Assembly (NCBI GenBank): GCA_020627535.1
Contig: JAHDGU010000010.1
Span: forward strand, 124,001-188,000
Length of the DNA: 64,000 bases
Source: Saprospiraceae bacterium
GTDB lineage: Bacteria > Bacteroidota > Bacteroidia > Chitinophagales > Saprospiraceae
Direction: 5' to 3'
The translations under genes were made by a program, and so were the position numbers. Shown piece after piece: positions 9,435-17,854 of this stretch. The notes under the pieces are model-generated. The model saw nothing but the letters and a program-made list of their open reading frames with translations, was not told the origin of the DNA and searched no databases. Numbering within the stretch: the first letter of the stretch is position 1; each line of letters starts with the position of its first letter.

Positions 9435-11804
9435 ATGAAGACGAGAATTGCATTGCTCTTAAGTCTGCTAGCCATGACGATCACAGCCATAGCGCAGCAA
9501 TCTTCACTGACACAAACCATCAAAGGAACTGTCATCGATCAGGAATCTGAAGTGCCTCTGATCGGGGTCAACGTCAGCTTGGTCGAAGATGATTTGCTCC
9601 TCGGAACGACCACAGATCTGGATGGGAATTTTCAATTGGAAAATATTCCTGTAGGTCGACATACACTGCTGTTCACCTATATCGGATATGGCGAGGTCGT
9701 CTTGCCCAATATTCTAGTCAATTCGGCCAAAGAAGTGAATCTCAGCATTAGCATGGCAGAAAAACTCAACGAGCTCTCGGAGATCGTCATCAGTGCGGAT
9801 CAAGATCCAAGTCGTACGATCAATGAGATGGCGACTGTAAGTACAAGAACAATGTCTGTGGAAGAAATGAGCAGATTTTCAGGCACAATCGCAGATCCGG
9901 CAAGAATGGCTCAGAACTATGCGGGAGTCAGTGGCGCCAGTGATGATAGAAATGACATCATTATCCGAGGAAACAGTCCGACCGGTGTCTTATGGAGAAT
10001 GGAAGGCGTGGATATTCCTTCGCCCAATCACTTCAGCACCATCGGGACGACTGGCGGACCAGTGTCAATGCTCAATATCAACAATCTCAAGAATAGTGAT
10101 TTTCTCAGCTCAGCATTTCCGGCAGAATATGGAAATGCCACTTCCGGCGTATTCGATCTTCAATTGAGAAACGGCAACTATGACAAGTTTGAATTTTTGG
10201 GCCAGATTGGATTCAACGGATTTGAGCTTGGGGCTGAGGGTCCATTGCCTTTCGGCAAAAACGCTTCGTTCTTGGCGAACTACCGCTACTCTACTTTGGC
10301 TGTTTTTGATGCTCTCGGCTTGGATCTCGGCTTGGGCAGTGCGGTCCCAGATTATCAGGATTTGACTTTCAAGATCAATGTACCGACTGAAAAAGCCGGA
10401 AGATTTACTTTTTGGGGTGTCACGGGGAATAGTGACATCACTTTTGAGCCAGAGGAAGATGAGGAAAACACCAACTTATTTTCTGGAGACAATGAATACG
10501 CAGAATTTGAGTCAGCCACAAGCTTCGGAGGCATATCTCACACCTATTTCTTTAATGACAAGACCTACTCCAAGGTACACTTAGCGTATAGCAACTTGAG
10601 GACTGACGGCTTCACTGATACGATAAGCGTAGACGGTATGGGCAGAGAGCGCGTCTTTTGGAGTTCTGTAAATCAAGAGCGCTTCTCTGTCAATACCAAG
10701 TTTAACCGCAAGCTCAATGCGAAAAATCGCATTACTCTAGGCATCATTTATGACATCCACAATTTTGATGCTGCTGATAGCGTCACGATAGCACCTATGC
10801 CACTACAAGCAGGATTTGCTTTTGATGGGCAACTACATTTTACCCGAGAGTATGTACAGTGGCAACATAAATTCTCCGATGCAATTACTCTCAACACTGG
10901 GATATCTGCCCAGCAACTGCACTGGAACAATACCAGCGCCATCGATCCTCGCATAGGACTGAGATGGGATCTTGACGCCAAAAACAGTTTGAGCTTTGGC
11001 TCTGGCATCCATAGCCAGATGCAGCCCACCAATATTTACTTCCAAAACCGCACGAACGATCTCGGGCAGGAGGTTTTCCCCAATCAGAATCTCGAAATGT
11101 TCAAATCACTGCACAATGCGATTTCCTGGGACCACGGCTTCAACAGTAATCTCAGGCTCAAAGTAGAGACGTACTATCAGCACCTGTATGACATAGCCGT
11201 GGATGAAGTGAGCTCTACTTTCTCAATGATCAATACTGGCGCAGACTTTGTACTTCCCACGCGTGTCGGGCTCGTCAATGAGGGAATTGGAAGAAACTAT
11301 GGCCTGGAGCTCACTCTCGAGAAATTTTTCAGCAACAACTTTTACTATCTCAGCACTATCTCACTCTTCAATAGTGAATACCAAGGCAGTGATGGTGTGT
11401 GGAGAAATACTCTATTCAATAGCAACTATGTCATCAATGCACTTGCGGGCAAGGAGTTTCCGCTGAGCGAAAAAATGACCTTGACACTGGACGGCAAACT
11501 CACGTTTGCTGGTGGCAGAAGATACACGCCGATCGATGTAGAGGCATCAAGAATAGCCAAACGAGCTATAGAAATCGAGGAGCTCAGTTTCGAAGAGAAG
11601 TATGACCCCTACTTCCGAGCAGATCTCAAAATTGGCTTTCGCCGAAATAGTCCGAAGTTCACACAGACCTTCTTTGTAGATTTTCAGAATATTACCAATC
11701 GTCAAAATAATTTCCTCACAGACTTCAATAATCGGACTGGAGAGCTTGAAACTAGCTTCCAAAGAGGATTTTTCCCTGATGTAAGGTATCAAATCCTATT
11801 TTAG
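9435..11804 (+). CDS. TonB-dependent receptor with carboxypeptidase-like extension
   Basis: An outer-membrane receptor of 789 residues. A signal peptide (MKTRIALLLSLLAMTITAIA) is followed at about 28-110 by a carboxypeptidase-regulatory-like beta sandwich (GTVIDQESEVPLIGVNVSL ... LENIPVGRHTLLFTYIGY). The plug at about 120-240 contains NDIIIRGNSPTGVLWRMEG and AFPAEYGNATSGVFDLQLR, and a beta barrel ends in the aromatic terminus VRYQILF. It is shorter than SusC proteins (about 1000 residues) and has no SusD partner, so a polysaccharide-utilisation role is not supported. The kinase and LytTR regulator directly downstream (10-base gap) probably share its transcript. The ligand is unknown. It is divergent from the AspT-like transporter across a 159-base region. 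Confidence 0.92.
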   Translation: MKTRIALLLSLLAMTITAIAQQSSLTQTIKGTVIDQESEVPLIGVNVSLVEDDLLLGTTTDLDGNFQLENIPVGRHTLLFTYIGYGEVVLPNILVNSAKEVNLSISMAEKLNELSEIVISADQDPSRTINEMATVSTRTMSVEEMSRFSGTIADPARMAQNYAGVSGASDDRNDIIIRGNSPTGVLWRMEGVDIPSPNHFSTIGTTGGPVSMLNINNLKNSDFLSSAFPAEYGNATSGVFDLQLRNGNYDKFEFLGQIGFNGFELGAEGPLPFGKNASFLANYRYSTLAVFDALGLDLGLGSAVPDYQDLTFKINVPTEKAGRFTFWGVTGNSDITFEPEEDEENTNLFSGDNEYAEFESATSFGGISHTYFFNDKTYSKVHLAYSNLRTDGFTDTISVDGMGRERVFWSSVNQERFSVNTKFNRKLNAKNRITLGIIYDIHNFDAADSVTIAPMPLQAGFAFDGQLHFTREYVQWQHKFSDAITLNTGISAQQLHWNNTSAIDPRIGLRWDLDAKNSLSFGSGIHSQMQPTNIYFQNRTNDLGQEVFPNQNLEMFKSLHNAISWDHGFNSNLRLKVETYYQHLYDIAVDEVSSTFSMINTGADFVLPTRVGLVNEGIGRNYGLELTLEKFFSNNFYYLSTISLFNSEYQGSDGVWRNTLFNSNYVINALAGKEFPLSEKMTLTLDGKLTFAGGRRYTPIDVEASRIAKRAIEIEELSFEEKYDPYFRADLKIGFRRNSPKFTQTFFVDFQNITNRQNNFLTDFNNRTGELETSFQRGFFPDVRYQILF

Positions 11805-11814
11805 CACACGTAAT

Positions 11815-12873
11815 ATGTCTTCAAGGGTCAAAGATTTACTGGGTTTCAGCGATGCGAAGTTTAAGTGGCTTGGCATCGCTGTCCTAACTTTCCTTATACC
11901 ATTGATTTTCTATTCGGATATACATATGGTTGAGGGGGGCAGCTATTGGAATGGCGTATCGATCTCTGTTTTCTACGTGATGATCATATGGTTTGTCTGT
12001 AGGGAGATTATGATCTTTTGCCTGAAGACATATTCGATTCCAGAGCAAATCAAGAAATTCATCACAGTGCTTTCCAGCGGCGTACTGCTCACAGTGATTA
12101 TTGTTTCTGTCAGTGGAAATCTTATTGAACAGCTCTTCACTGACCGAGAAATCATGCCAAAGCACTACTTTAAATCAATTTCTGTTTCTACCATCATCTG
12201 CGTGGCTGTCATGGGTATTTATATGGGGCAATTCTTATTTCTGAGACTCAAAAAGTCACTCATCGCCCAGGAACAACTCAAAAGAGAAAACATACAGTCT
12301 CAGCTCGAGACACTCAAAAATCAAGTCAGTCCACACTTCCTATTCAACAGTCTCAATACTCTGGCCAGTATCATCCCTGATGAGCCCAAGCAAGCGGTCC
12401 GCTATACTGAAGAACTGAGTAAGGCCTATCGCTACATCTTAGAAATAAAAAACAAAAAACTCATTACGCTCAAGGAAGAGCTTGAGTGCATCAAGGCATA
12501 TGTCTTCATGTACAGGATAAGATTTGGCGACAATATCCAAGTGTCCATCGATATCGATCCCGCACATCACGATCATTACATCGTACCGCTTTCCCTGCAG
12601 CTCTTGTTAGAAAACGCCATCAAGCACAATATCATCTCTACAAGACATCCACTTCACATTGATTTTCGGTCATCAAATGATAAAATACATGTCAAAAACA
12701 ATCTTCAGAAAAAACAAAATGTGAGTAGCTCCACGGGTACCGGCTTAGAAAATATCCGGTCTCGCTACAAAATCGTATCCGGTAGAGATATCGATGTCAC
12801 TGTCTCTGAGAAGTACTTCAGTGTCAGCATTCCCGTACTAGAAATCCATCAATATGAAAGTGCTGATCATTGA
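11815..12873 (+). CDS. LytS/YehU-type sensor histidine kinase
   Basis: A membrane kinase of 352 residues. About four transmembrane helices occupy residues 17-145 (for example FKWLGIAVLTFLIPLIFY and VSTIICVAVMGIYMG). A coiled linker then leads into the His_kinase domain, whose phospho-acceptor box NQVSPHFLFNSLNTLASI is at about 170-185. The ATPase part has an N box (LLLENAIKHNI) and a short GTGLENIRSRY glycine box. The usual DNG-type G1 loop is reduced (HVKNNLQ), as is common in this subclass. The gene overlaps the LytTR regulator by 20 bases, making a classic coupled two-component pair. The position after a TonB-dependent receptor suggests the pair responds to that receptor's substrate or to envelope state, which is inference. 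Confidence 0.93.
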   Translation: MSSRVKDLLGFSDAKFKWLGIAVLTFLIPLIFYSDIHMVEGGSYWNGVSISVFYVMIIWFVCREIMIFCLKTYSIPEQIKKFITVLSSGVLLTVIIVSVSGNLIEQLFTDREIMPKHYFKSISVSTIICVAVMGIYMGQFLFLRLKKSLIAQEQLKRENIQSQLETLKNQVSPHFLFNSLNTLASIIPDEPKQAVRYTEELSKAYRYILEIKNKKLITLKEELECIKAYVFMYRIRFGDNIQVSIDIDPAHHDHYIVPLSLQLLLENAIKHNIISTRHPLHIDFRSSNDKIHVKNNLQKKQNVSSSTGTGLENIRSRYKIVSGRDIDVTVSEKYFSVSIPVLEIHQYESADH

Positions 12874-13603
12874 GGATGAAAAACCAGCTGCTCGTCGTCT
12901 AAAAATGCTTCTCGACGAGCTAGATTCAGATATCGAAGTCTTGGACGTTGTAGATAGCGTTGAAGACAGCGTCTCTTGGTTTCGTAATCACCAACACCCA
13001 GACTTGGTTTTTCTTGACATCCAGCTCGCTGATGGATTGAGTTTTAGCATATTTGATAAGATATCGATCAATAGTAAAATCATCTTTACGACGGCCTTTG
13101 ATCATTTTGCTGTAAAAGCATTTCGTGTCAACGCTATTGACTATCTGCTTAAGCCAGTAGATCAGCAGCAGCTCGAGGAAGCAGTATCGAGAGTGATTTC
13201 TCTGCAAGGCACCCAAAGTATTGCGCCACTACTCGAGCAATTGATCCAAAAAAATACAGTCAACTACAGACGACGATTCTTGGTCAAGCTAGGGCAACAG
13301 TTGCATCATGTCAACACTGATCAAATTGCCTACTTCTTCTCAGAGGATGGCTACAGTTTTATCAAGACACTGGATGGCAAGCGCTGGTCCATCGATGACA
13401 GCATAGACATCCTAGGCGATCAATTAGATACGAAAGAGTTCTTCCGGATCAATCGCAAATTTTGTGTAAATATCAAGGCAATTGCTGAAATCCATAAGCA
13501 CTTCAACAGTCGCCTCAAGCTAAAGCTGAAGCCAGTTTATGAGCAAGATGTAATCGTCGCAAGAGATCGCGTTGCAGATTTTAAAGCATGGCTAGATCAG
13601 TGA
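12854..13603 (+). CDS. LytTR-family response regulator
   Basis: A 249-residue regulator. The receiver domain (1-115) has the acidic pair E7-D8, phospho-acceptor Asp55 in VFLDIQLADG, the switch Thr in IIFTTAFDH and the conserved Lys in YLLKPVD. The LytTR DNA-binding domain (about 140-249) carries RRFLVKLGQQLHHVNTDQI, YFFSEDGYSFIKTLDG and FFRINRKFCVNIKAI. It starts inside the end of the kinase gene (20-base overlap) and is therefore its cognate partner. LytTR proteins usually bind two direct repeats spaced by a helical turn; no obvious pair was found in the 159-base region upstream of the receptor gene. Confidence 0.95.
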   Translation: MKVLIIEDEKPAARRLKMLLDELDSDIEVLDVVDSVEDSVSWFRNHQHPDLVFLDIQLADGLSFSIFDKISINSKIIFTTAFDHFAVKAFRVNAIDYLLKPVDQQQLEEAVSRVISLQGTQSIAPLLEQLIQKNTVNYRRRFLVKLGQQLHHVNTDQIAYFFSEDGYSFIKTLDGKRWSIDDSIDILGDQLDTKEFFRINRKFCVNIKAIAEIHKHFNSRLKLKLKPVYEQDVIVARDRVADFKAWLDQ

Positions 13604-13626
13604 TAAGATCATCTGATTTCCCCTCT

Positions 13627-13663
13627 AAAAAAAATGGTCCTCATGATTTTCTCACAAGGACCA
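13627..13663 (-). terminator. Terminator of the cupredoxin-like gene
   Basis: A 7-bp stem (13635-13641 with 13657-13663, TGGTCCT/AGGACCA) encloses a 15-base loop. On the minus strand it is followed by eight T residues (13634-13627). It ends the minus-strand tandem cupredoxin transcript and sits between two convergent genes, so it may also slow read-through from the LytTR regulator. Confidence 0.7.
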
Positions 13664-13685
13664 CACTACTCAGATTTAAAAATTC

Positions 13686-14354
13686 TTATTTGACTGTAAG
13701 CTCATGCAGCTCGGTCGGATTGAGCGGGCAGAAGTACACGTATTCTCCTGGCTGGAGATTTACTACTCCAGTCAATGAGCTCGATCCGTTGCTCACTAGT
13801 GACTTGACATATGCTTCAGGGATGTGATTGGCTTGATCAGTCATCCCCTTGGGTGCGATGACAAAGCCAAGGTCCTTATCAACACCCTCATTGCTGATCT
13901 CAAAGACATATTTACCGCTCTTGAGCATTAGGGACTCTTGGGTAAATTTTCCTGGCACCTGCTCCAGAGATACTTTCTGGATGTCCTCGCGGACAGTCAG
14001 TGGATATCTCTCTGTAGGATTAAGCGGACAGAAGTACTCATATTCTCCAGGCGCGAGCTTGACGACACCTGTGAGAGAGCTCTCTCCGTTGGCAACAGTC
14101 TTCTTCACGTATGCCTCCTGGATATGGCTGGCTTGATCTGACTTTCCTTTTGGCGTAAGCACAAATCCTAGCTCCTTATCGACACCATTGTTGGCAATAT
14201 TGAACTGGTACTCTCCAGCTGGTAAATCAAGACTTGTCGTAGTGAACACACCAGGTGTTTGCTCTAGAGAAATTGTAGTCACTTGTGCGAGAAGACCAGT
14301 AGTGAGTCCAAGACTCAAGAGAGATGCAAAAAATATGATTGAAAACTTTTTCAT
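13686..14354 (-). CDS. Exported tandem-duplicated cupredoxin-like protein
   Basis: A 222-residue periplasmic or surface protein with signal peptide MKKFSIIFFASLLSLGLTTGLLA. It consists of two near-identical domains of about 95 residues (about 28-120 and 125-222). Each runs from SLEQ[TV]PG.FT through AGEYQFNIANNGVDKELGF to PGEYEYFCPLNPTE. The layout and the GEYxYFCPLNP end resemble the blue-copper cupredoxin fold, with Cys in the position of the copper-ligating loop. The His and Met that normally follow that Cys are absent (RYPLTV and LHELTV instead), so type 1 copper binding is doubtful. A terminator follows and a CACCTTTG box lies upstream. It may bind metal differently or act as a structural protein. 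Confidence 0.72.
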   Translation of the reverse strand: MKKFSIIFFASLLSLGLTTGLLAQVTTISLEQTPGVFTTTSLDLPAGEYQFNIANNGVDKELGFVLTPKGKSDQASHIQEAYVKKTVANGESSLTGVVKLAPGEYEYFCPLNPTERYPLTVREDIQKVSLEQVPGKFTQESLMLKSGKYVFEISNEGVDKDLGFVIAPKGMTDQANHIPEAYVKSLVSNGSSSLTGVVNLQPGEYVYFCPLNPTELHELTVK

Positions 14355-14391
14355 GATAAATGATTGATTGAATGATTAATGATTACACTCA

Positions 14392-14399
14392 CAAAGGTG
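14392..14399 (-). promoter_or_regulatory. Candidate -7 box of the cupredoxin-like gene
   Basis: Minus-strand CACCTTTG fits TAnnTTTG except at the first base and lies 37 bases before the ATG. No -33 TTTG is visible at normal spacing, so support rests on the box alone and on its recurrence before other genes in this window. Confidence 0.3.
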
Positions 14400-14468
14400 A
14401 ACCTACTCTATCACCATCTACTAGACCATAGTTCCCTACATGTAGTCAATAATTCCCAAGCTCAATTT

Positions 14469-15233
14469 TTATCGAAAAAACAGCAAGACAGCAGCCAATC
14501 CAGTCAGCACAATAATCACCTTCCGATAGCCCGATTCTCCGAGATACTTGACAAGTCTGACACCGACAAAAAAGCCAAGAATAATCGCAGGCGCCGCCAG
14601 CACATTTAGCGTAAGCGTCTCTCTATCGATCGTCTCCCAGACCAGGGCATGAAGCGGCAACTTGATACAATTGACGATCAAAAACAGCCATGCGACCGTG
14701 CCTATAAATTGCAATTTGGGAACCCTAAGACTGAGGAAGTAGAGGTTCACAAAAGCACCAGCTAGATTGCCTACCATGGTCGTAAATCCAGCACCTAGTC
14801 CCATGCTACCCGCGAAGACCCAATTGTCCGGGACCTTCTTGAAGCCCACGAACTCACCATAGAGCAACATCAAGACGCAAAAGACCACAATGACTGCCAA
14901 TACGAGTCTAAAGCTCTGTTCATCGATAGAATCCCCTAGCCAAGTGCCGAGCAAGACGCCAGCGACGATCCAGGGTAGCAATCTCAGCAGCTGTGACCAG
15001 TCAGCATATCGGCTGTAATAAGGCACAGCAAAGACATCTCCGATGAGCAGCATCGGCAGTACCAGTCCAGTACTGGCTTTGCCACCGAATGCCAAAGCCA
15101 TAAGCGGTATGCTGAGAGAACCGAGTCCCTTGACGCCTCCTTTGGCAATACCGATGATAAGAGCACTGATGAGATACAGTCCCCATTGCCATGGTGCGAG
15201 ATCTATGTCCTGAAGCCATCCTTCCATCATCAT
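14469..15233 (-). CDS. TauE/SafE-family sulfite/organosulfur exporter-like protein
   Basis: A 254-residue inner-membrane protein with about seven to eight hydrophobic helices. The duplicated family pattern is visible: YLISALIIGIAKGGVKGLGS near the N-terminus and GLGAGFTTMVGNLAGAFVNLYF in the middle, the two glycine-rich half-repeats of the TauE/SafE family. Family members export sulfite, sulfoacetate or related anions, or are uncharacterised; no substrate can be assigned here. Three consecutive ATG codons (15233, 15230, 15227) leave the exact start open. It is divergent from the cytochrome c gene, and a GACCTTTG -7-like box lies 19 bases upstream. Confidence 0.9.
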   Translation of the reverse strand: MMMEGWLQDIDLAPWQWGLYLISALIIGIAKGGVKGLGSLSIPLMALAFGGKASTGLVLPMLLIGDVFAVPYYSRYADWSQLLRLLPWIVAGVLLGTWLGDSIDEQSFRLVLAVIVVFCVLMLLYGEFVGFKKVPDNWVFAGSMGLGAGFTTMVGNLAGAFVNLYFLSLRVPKLQFIGTVAWLFLIVNCIKLPLHALVWETIDRETLTLNVLAAPAIILGFFVGVRLVKYLGESGYRKVIIVLTGLAAVLLFFR

Positions 15234-15251
15234 GTGCCTACCTGCTCAGCA

Positions 15252-15276
15252 CAAAGGTCGAAATCCTATAACTTTA
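15252..15276. promoter_or_regulatory. Divergent candidate -7 boxes between TauE/SafE and cytochrome c genes
   Basis: On the minus strand GACCTTTG (15252-15259) precedes the TauE/SafE gene. On the plus strand TAACTTTA (15269-15276) matches seven of eight positions of TAnnTTTG, 20 bases before the cytochrome gene ATG. Both are sequence-only predictions. Confidence 0.3.
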
Positions 15277-15296
15277 TTCGCATAGAACAGACGGCT

Positions 15297-15677
15297 ATGA
15301 AAAAACTCATCGTATTTGCTTGCCTACTCTTCGCTGTAGCTGCATGTCAGAAAGAAGAAAAACCTATGTCATCTCCCGCTGATCGGAAGAAGGCAAAGAC
15401 CGAAGCGAAAGCGACTCCTGCCAAGACTAGCAAAAAGTCAGATGCTAATGCGGAGGCCAAGCGCATCTACAAGCTCAACTGTGTCGTCTGTCATGGAATC
15501 AAGGGTGATATGGGTGCCAGTGGTGCGCATGATCTCACGAAAAGTGAATTGTCGCTGAAAGAGCGCATCACAGTCATCACCAATGGTCGAAAGACCATGA
15601 CACCATTCAAAGATGTACTGACCAAAGATCAGATCAAGTCCGTCGCCAAATACGTCGAGACACTGCGTACAGAGTAA
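15297..15677 (+). CDS. Small cytochrome c lipoprotein
   Basis: A 126-residue class I-like cytochrome c. ATG 15297 is chosen because it directly opens a lipoprotein signal (MKKLIVFACLLFAVAAC); the frame is open further upstream but that would bury the signal. A Lys/Ala/Ser-rich linker (about 25-55) leads to the heme site CVVCH, and the distal Met ligand is likely in GRKTMTPFKD. The last helix (QIKSVAKYVETLR) is typical. The protein is probably anchored to a membrane on the periplasmic side and carries electrons; the partner is unknown. It is divergent from a TauE/SafE transporter, which hints at, but does not prove, sulfur-compound metabolism. Confidence 0.92.
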   Translation: MKKLIVFACLLFAVAACQKEEKPMSSPADRKKAKTEAKATPAKTSKKSDANAEAKRIYKLNCVVCHGIKGDMGASGAHDLTKSELSLKERITVITNGRKTMTPFKDVLTKDQIKSVAKYVETLRTE

Positions 15678-17336
15678 CTAGTGCTGAATCAAGCACTTCA
15701 CAGTCTTCACATCATTGAGCCTGACGAAATATAAGCCGTCCTGCCATAGAGAGACGTCTTGGTAATATCTCCCGCCAGATAGTTTCATCGGCGTCACCAT
15801 CTGCCGGCCATGTATATCAAGAACCTCGATCGTCACGTACTTGCCAGCCTCCCACTCCATGGTGAGGACATTGTCTGCAGGATTGGGGCTCAATGAGATC
15901 TGGAAGTCTTTGCCCAACTCGACCGTCGCGGTCAAAAAATCACAATAGGCCGTATCTGGATTGAGCTCAATCCACTCACCACCCTCTAAATCCCTACCTT
16001 GAAAAGCTCCATAGTCGACTGGATATCGCTGTGCACGGAAGGTCAGATTGTTATTGATTTCAAGCGTCGTGTCACCTTGTTCCAAGGCGAATCCTCGACG
16101 TAGTGGTGTGATATACTCCCAGACTACCTCGTCATCTGGCGTCAGCTCAAAGAGATATCCAAATCTACCTACACAGATCAGGTAATTGCCATTGGGCAGG
16201 TACTGAGCACTAGACAAGCCCGTGGACCACATTTTGGTGGGCTCTGGATGTCGGATCCTTTTGTCGTAGTCAAAAGGCAAAAACCGATCTTCGTCAAAGC
16301 CAAATCTACTCGAGTACATATCATAGGTATTGGCAATGAGATTCACTTCGGAGGCATCCGCTTCGATATTATTATTGAATACGAGCACCTTGCCATAGTT
16401 CGGATCAGCGGGACTGATCCATGGCTCATCGATCCATCTGGTATCGTGCTGGCCAAATAACTGCTGCAGCGTATCTTGAGACTTGTAAGATGCATTGTTA
16501 CCCCATCGCCACATCAGATCACCTCCTACTCCACTATTCCCACCAGTATGTCCTGCAGCCTCTTCTGTGCTCGTACTGTGATCGATGACCATGACTTCAT
16601 TAAAGAAAGGTACAGATAGCATGATGAGATCATTGGTGGCGTCATAGTCTATCGCATTGCTATGCATCCAGTCTGGATTGCTATTGTCATCAAAGTTGAT
16701 ATCGATCAACTCTGGATGATCGGAGACTGTGCCATAATTGCTCTTGGTGCTATCATAATCCTGGATCAGGTGATCCCAGGCATGCCATTCCCAGACGACC
16801 TCATCGGTCGATGGATCAATCTCGATGATATAATCTGGCCAGATCTCTGTATCGAGCAAACTTGTATCTCGACCAGCCTCGATAGCCTCCTCACGCGATC
16901 GATACTCCCACACGATTGCCAGTATGTTGCCATTGGGCATGGGTTCGATGTCATGGTGTAATCTCGCTGTGCTGTCATTCAGCGTAAAGGACCACTCCAA
17001 ATTATTATCCCAGTCCCGAATCTCGATCGTCTCACCGCCACCGCCGGCCCAGATAGGATCATCAGCAAAGGTGATGTCTCTCTTGGCCTTGACCAGTCGC
17101 CCATCCTCCAATAAGTATGCCCAGTTGCCTGTCACGAAGTTGGCTTCATCTGTCCACTCATGCACGATCTCACCACAGTTGTCCAGCAGAAATACAGAGG
17201 GCTGATTGTGCGGGTAAATGAGATTATAGCCATCATAGGCCTTGCTCGCGTCATAACTCAGCAATCCAAGAGTATTTTGGGCGTAAGCCCCGCAGAGTCC
17301 TACAACACACAACATGATCAGTCCTAGTCGCAACAT
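15678..17336 (-). CDS. Secreted arylsulfotransferase-like protein with type IX secretion C-terminus
   Basis: A 552-residue exported protein. ATG 17336 opens a signal peptide (MLRLGLIMLCVVGLCGAYA); an in-frame TTG at 17345 is less likely. The body (about 25-460) is a beta-propeller of the arylsulfotransferase (ASST) family, with blades marked by GEIVHEWTDE, NGNILAIVWEY, DEVVWEWHAWDH, DPNYGKVLVFNNN and DDEVVWEY. Family members transfer sulfate between phenols, though many Bacteroidota homologues are uncharacterised. The last about 80 residues (FQISLSPNPADNVLTMEW ... GLYFVRLND) form a type A type IX secretion sorting domain. The stop abuts the cytochrome gene's stop with no gap. A perfect -7 box is present upstream. 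Confidence 0.85.
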   Translation of the reverse strand: MLRLGLIMLCVVGLCGAYAQNTLGLLSYDASKAYDGYNLIYPHNQPSVFLLDNCGEIVHEWTDEANFVTGNWAYLLEDGRLVKAKRDITFADDPIWAGGGGETIEIRDWDNNLEWSFTLNDSTARLHHDIEPMPNGNILAIVWEYRSREEAIEAGRDTSLLDTEIWPDYIIEIDPSTDEVVWEWHAWDHLIQDYDSTKSNYGTVSDHPELIDINFDDNSNPDWMHSNAIDYDATNDLIMLSVPFFNEVMVIDHSTSTEEAAGHTGGNSGVGGDLMWRWGNNASYKSQDTLQQLFGQHDTRWIDEPWISPADPNYGKVLVFNNNIEADASEVNLIANTYDMYSSRFGFDEDRFLPFDYDKRIRHPEPTKMWSTGLSSAQYLPNGNYLICVGRFGYLFELTPDDEVVWEYITPLRRGFALEQGDTTLEINNNLTFRAQRYPVDYGAFQGRDLEGGEWIELNPDTAYCDFLTATVELGKDFQISLSPNPADNVLTMEWEAGKYVTIEVLDIHGRQMVTPMKLSGGRYYQDVSLWQDGLYFVRLNDVKTVKCLIQH

Positions 17337-17352
17337 ATTTCTCAATTTATTT

Positions 17353-17360
17353 CAAAACTA
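17353..17360 (-). promoter_or_regulatory. -7 box of the arylsulfotransferase-like gene
   Basis: Minus-strand TAGTTTTG is a full match to TAnnTTTG and lies 16 bases before ATG 17336. No TTTG is seen 19-21 bases further upstream, so the -33 element is weak or absent. The position supports ATG 17336 over TTG 17345. Confidence 0.42.
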
Positions 17361-17437
17361 CACACTCTTCTTTCAAGACGCTTTTCACATCAGGCCTGCT
17401 GCCATTCAATCCATGAATTAGCGCATATTTACCGAGA

Positions 17438-17854
17438 ATGAGTAAAAATATGTCTGCATCAGATATTGTAAGCAAGATGATGACCAAAGATGCCTTTTCC
17501 CAATGGCTTCATATTCAAATCATTAAATCAGAGTCAGGTGCTTGTAAATTGCAGATGACGATCAGACCGGATATGTGCAATGGATTTGGTATCGTCCACG
17601 GAGGCATCATCTTCTCATTGGCCGATAGCGCACTCGCATTTGCAAGCAATGGCCACGGTCGGCATGCACTCAGCATACAGAGCGATATTTCCATACATCA
17701 GAGCGGCCAGATCGGTGATGTCATCTATTGTGATTGTGAGGAGATACATCGCAGTCACAAGATCGGGAAATACAGATGTAGAGTATTTACAGATACTGCG
17801 GACATTGCGGCATTTAGCGGCATGGTTTATTTCAAGTCAGAAACATGGGAGTAG
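17438..17854 (+). CDS. PaaI-type hotdog acyl-CoA thioesterase
   Basis: A 138-residue cytoplasmic hotdog-fold protein. The family core CNGFGIVHGGIIFSLADSALA is complete, including the HGG turn and the Asp of the ADSA helix that acts in catalysis in PaaI thioesterases. The closing strands (GDVIYCDCEEIHRS, YRCRVFTDTADIAAFSGMVYF) are normal. PaaI enzymes hydrolyse hydroxyphenylacetyl-CoA and related thioesters, often as rescue enzymes for stuck CoA intermediates. The 3' end overlaps the start of the large kinase-peptidase-PLP fusion by 10 bases, so the two are translationally coupled. No phenylacetate genes are nearby, which makes a general or pathway-specific salvage role more likely. Confidence 0.88.
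   Translation: MSKNMSASDIVSKMMTKDAFSQWLHIQIIKSESGACKLQMTIRPDMCNGFGIVHGGIIFSLADSALAFASNGHGRHALSIQSDISIHQSGQIGDVIYCDCEEIHRSHKIGKYRCRVFTDTADIAAFSGMVYFKSETWE

Noticed and set aside
9435-11804. TonB-dependent receptor as SusC of a polysaccharide-utilisation locus
   Set aside because: It is too short for SusC, and no SusD-like lipoprotein or glycan enzyme follows. The phytase receptor at 22701 also lacks a SusD partner.
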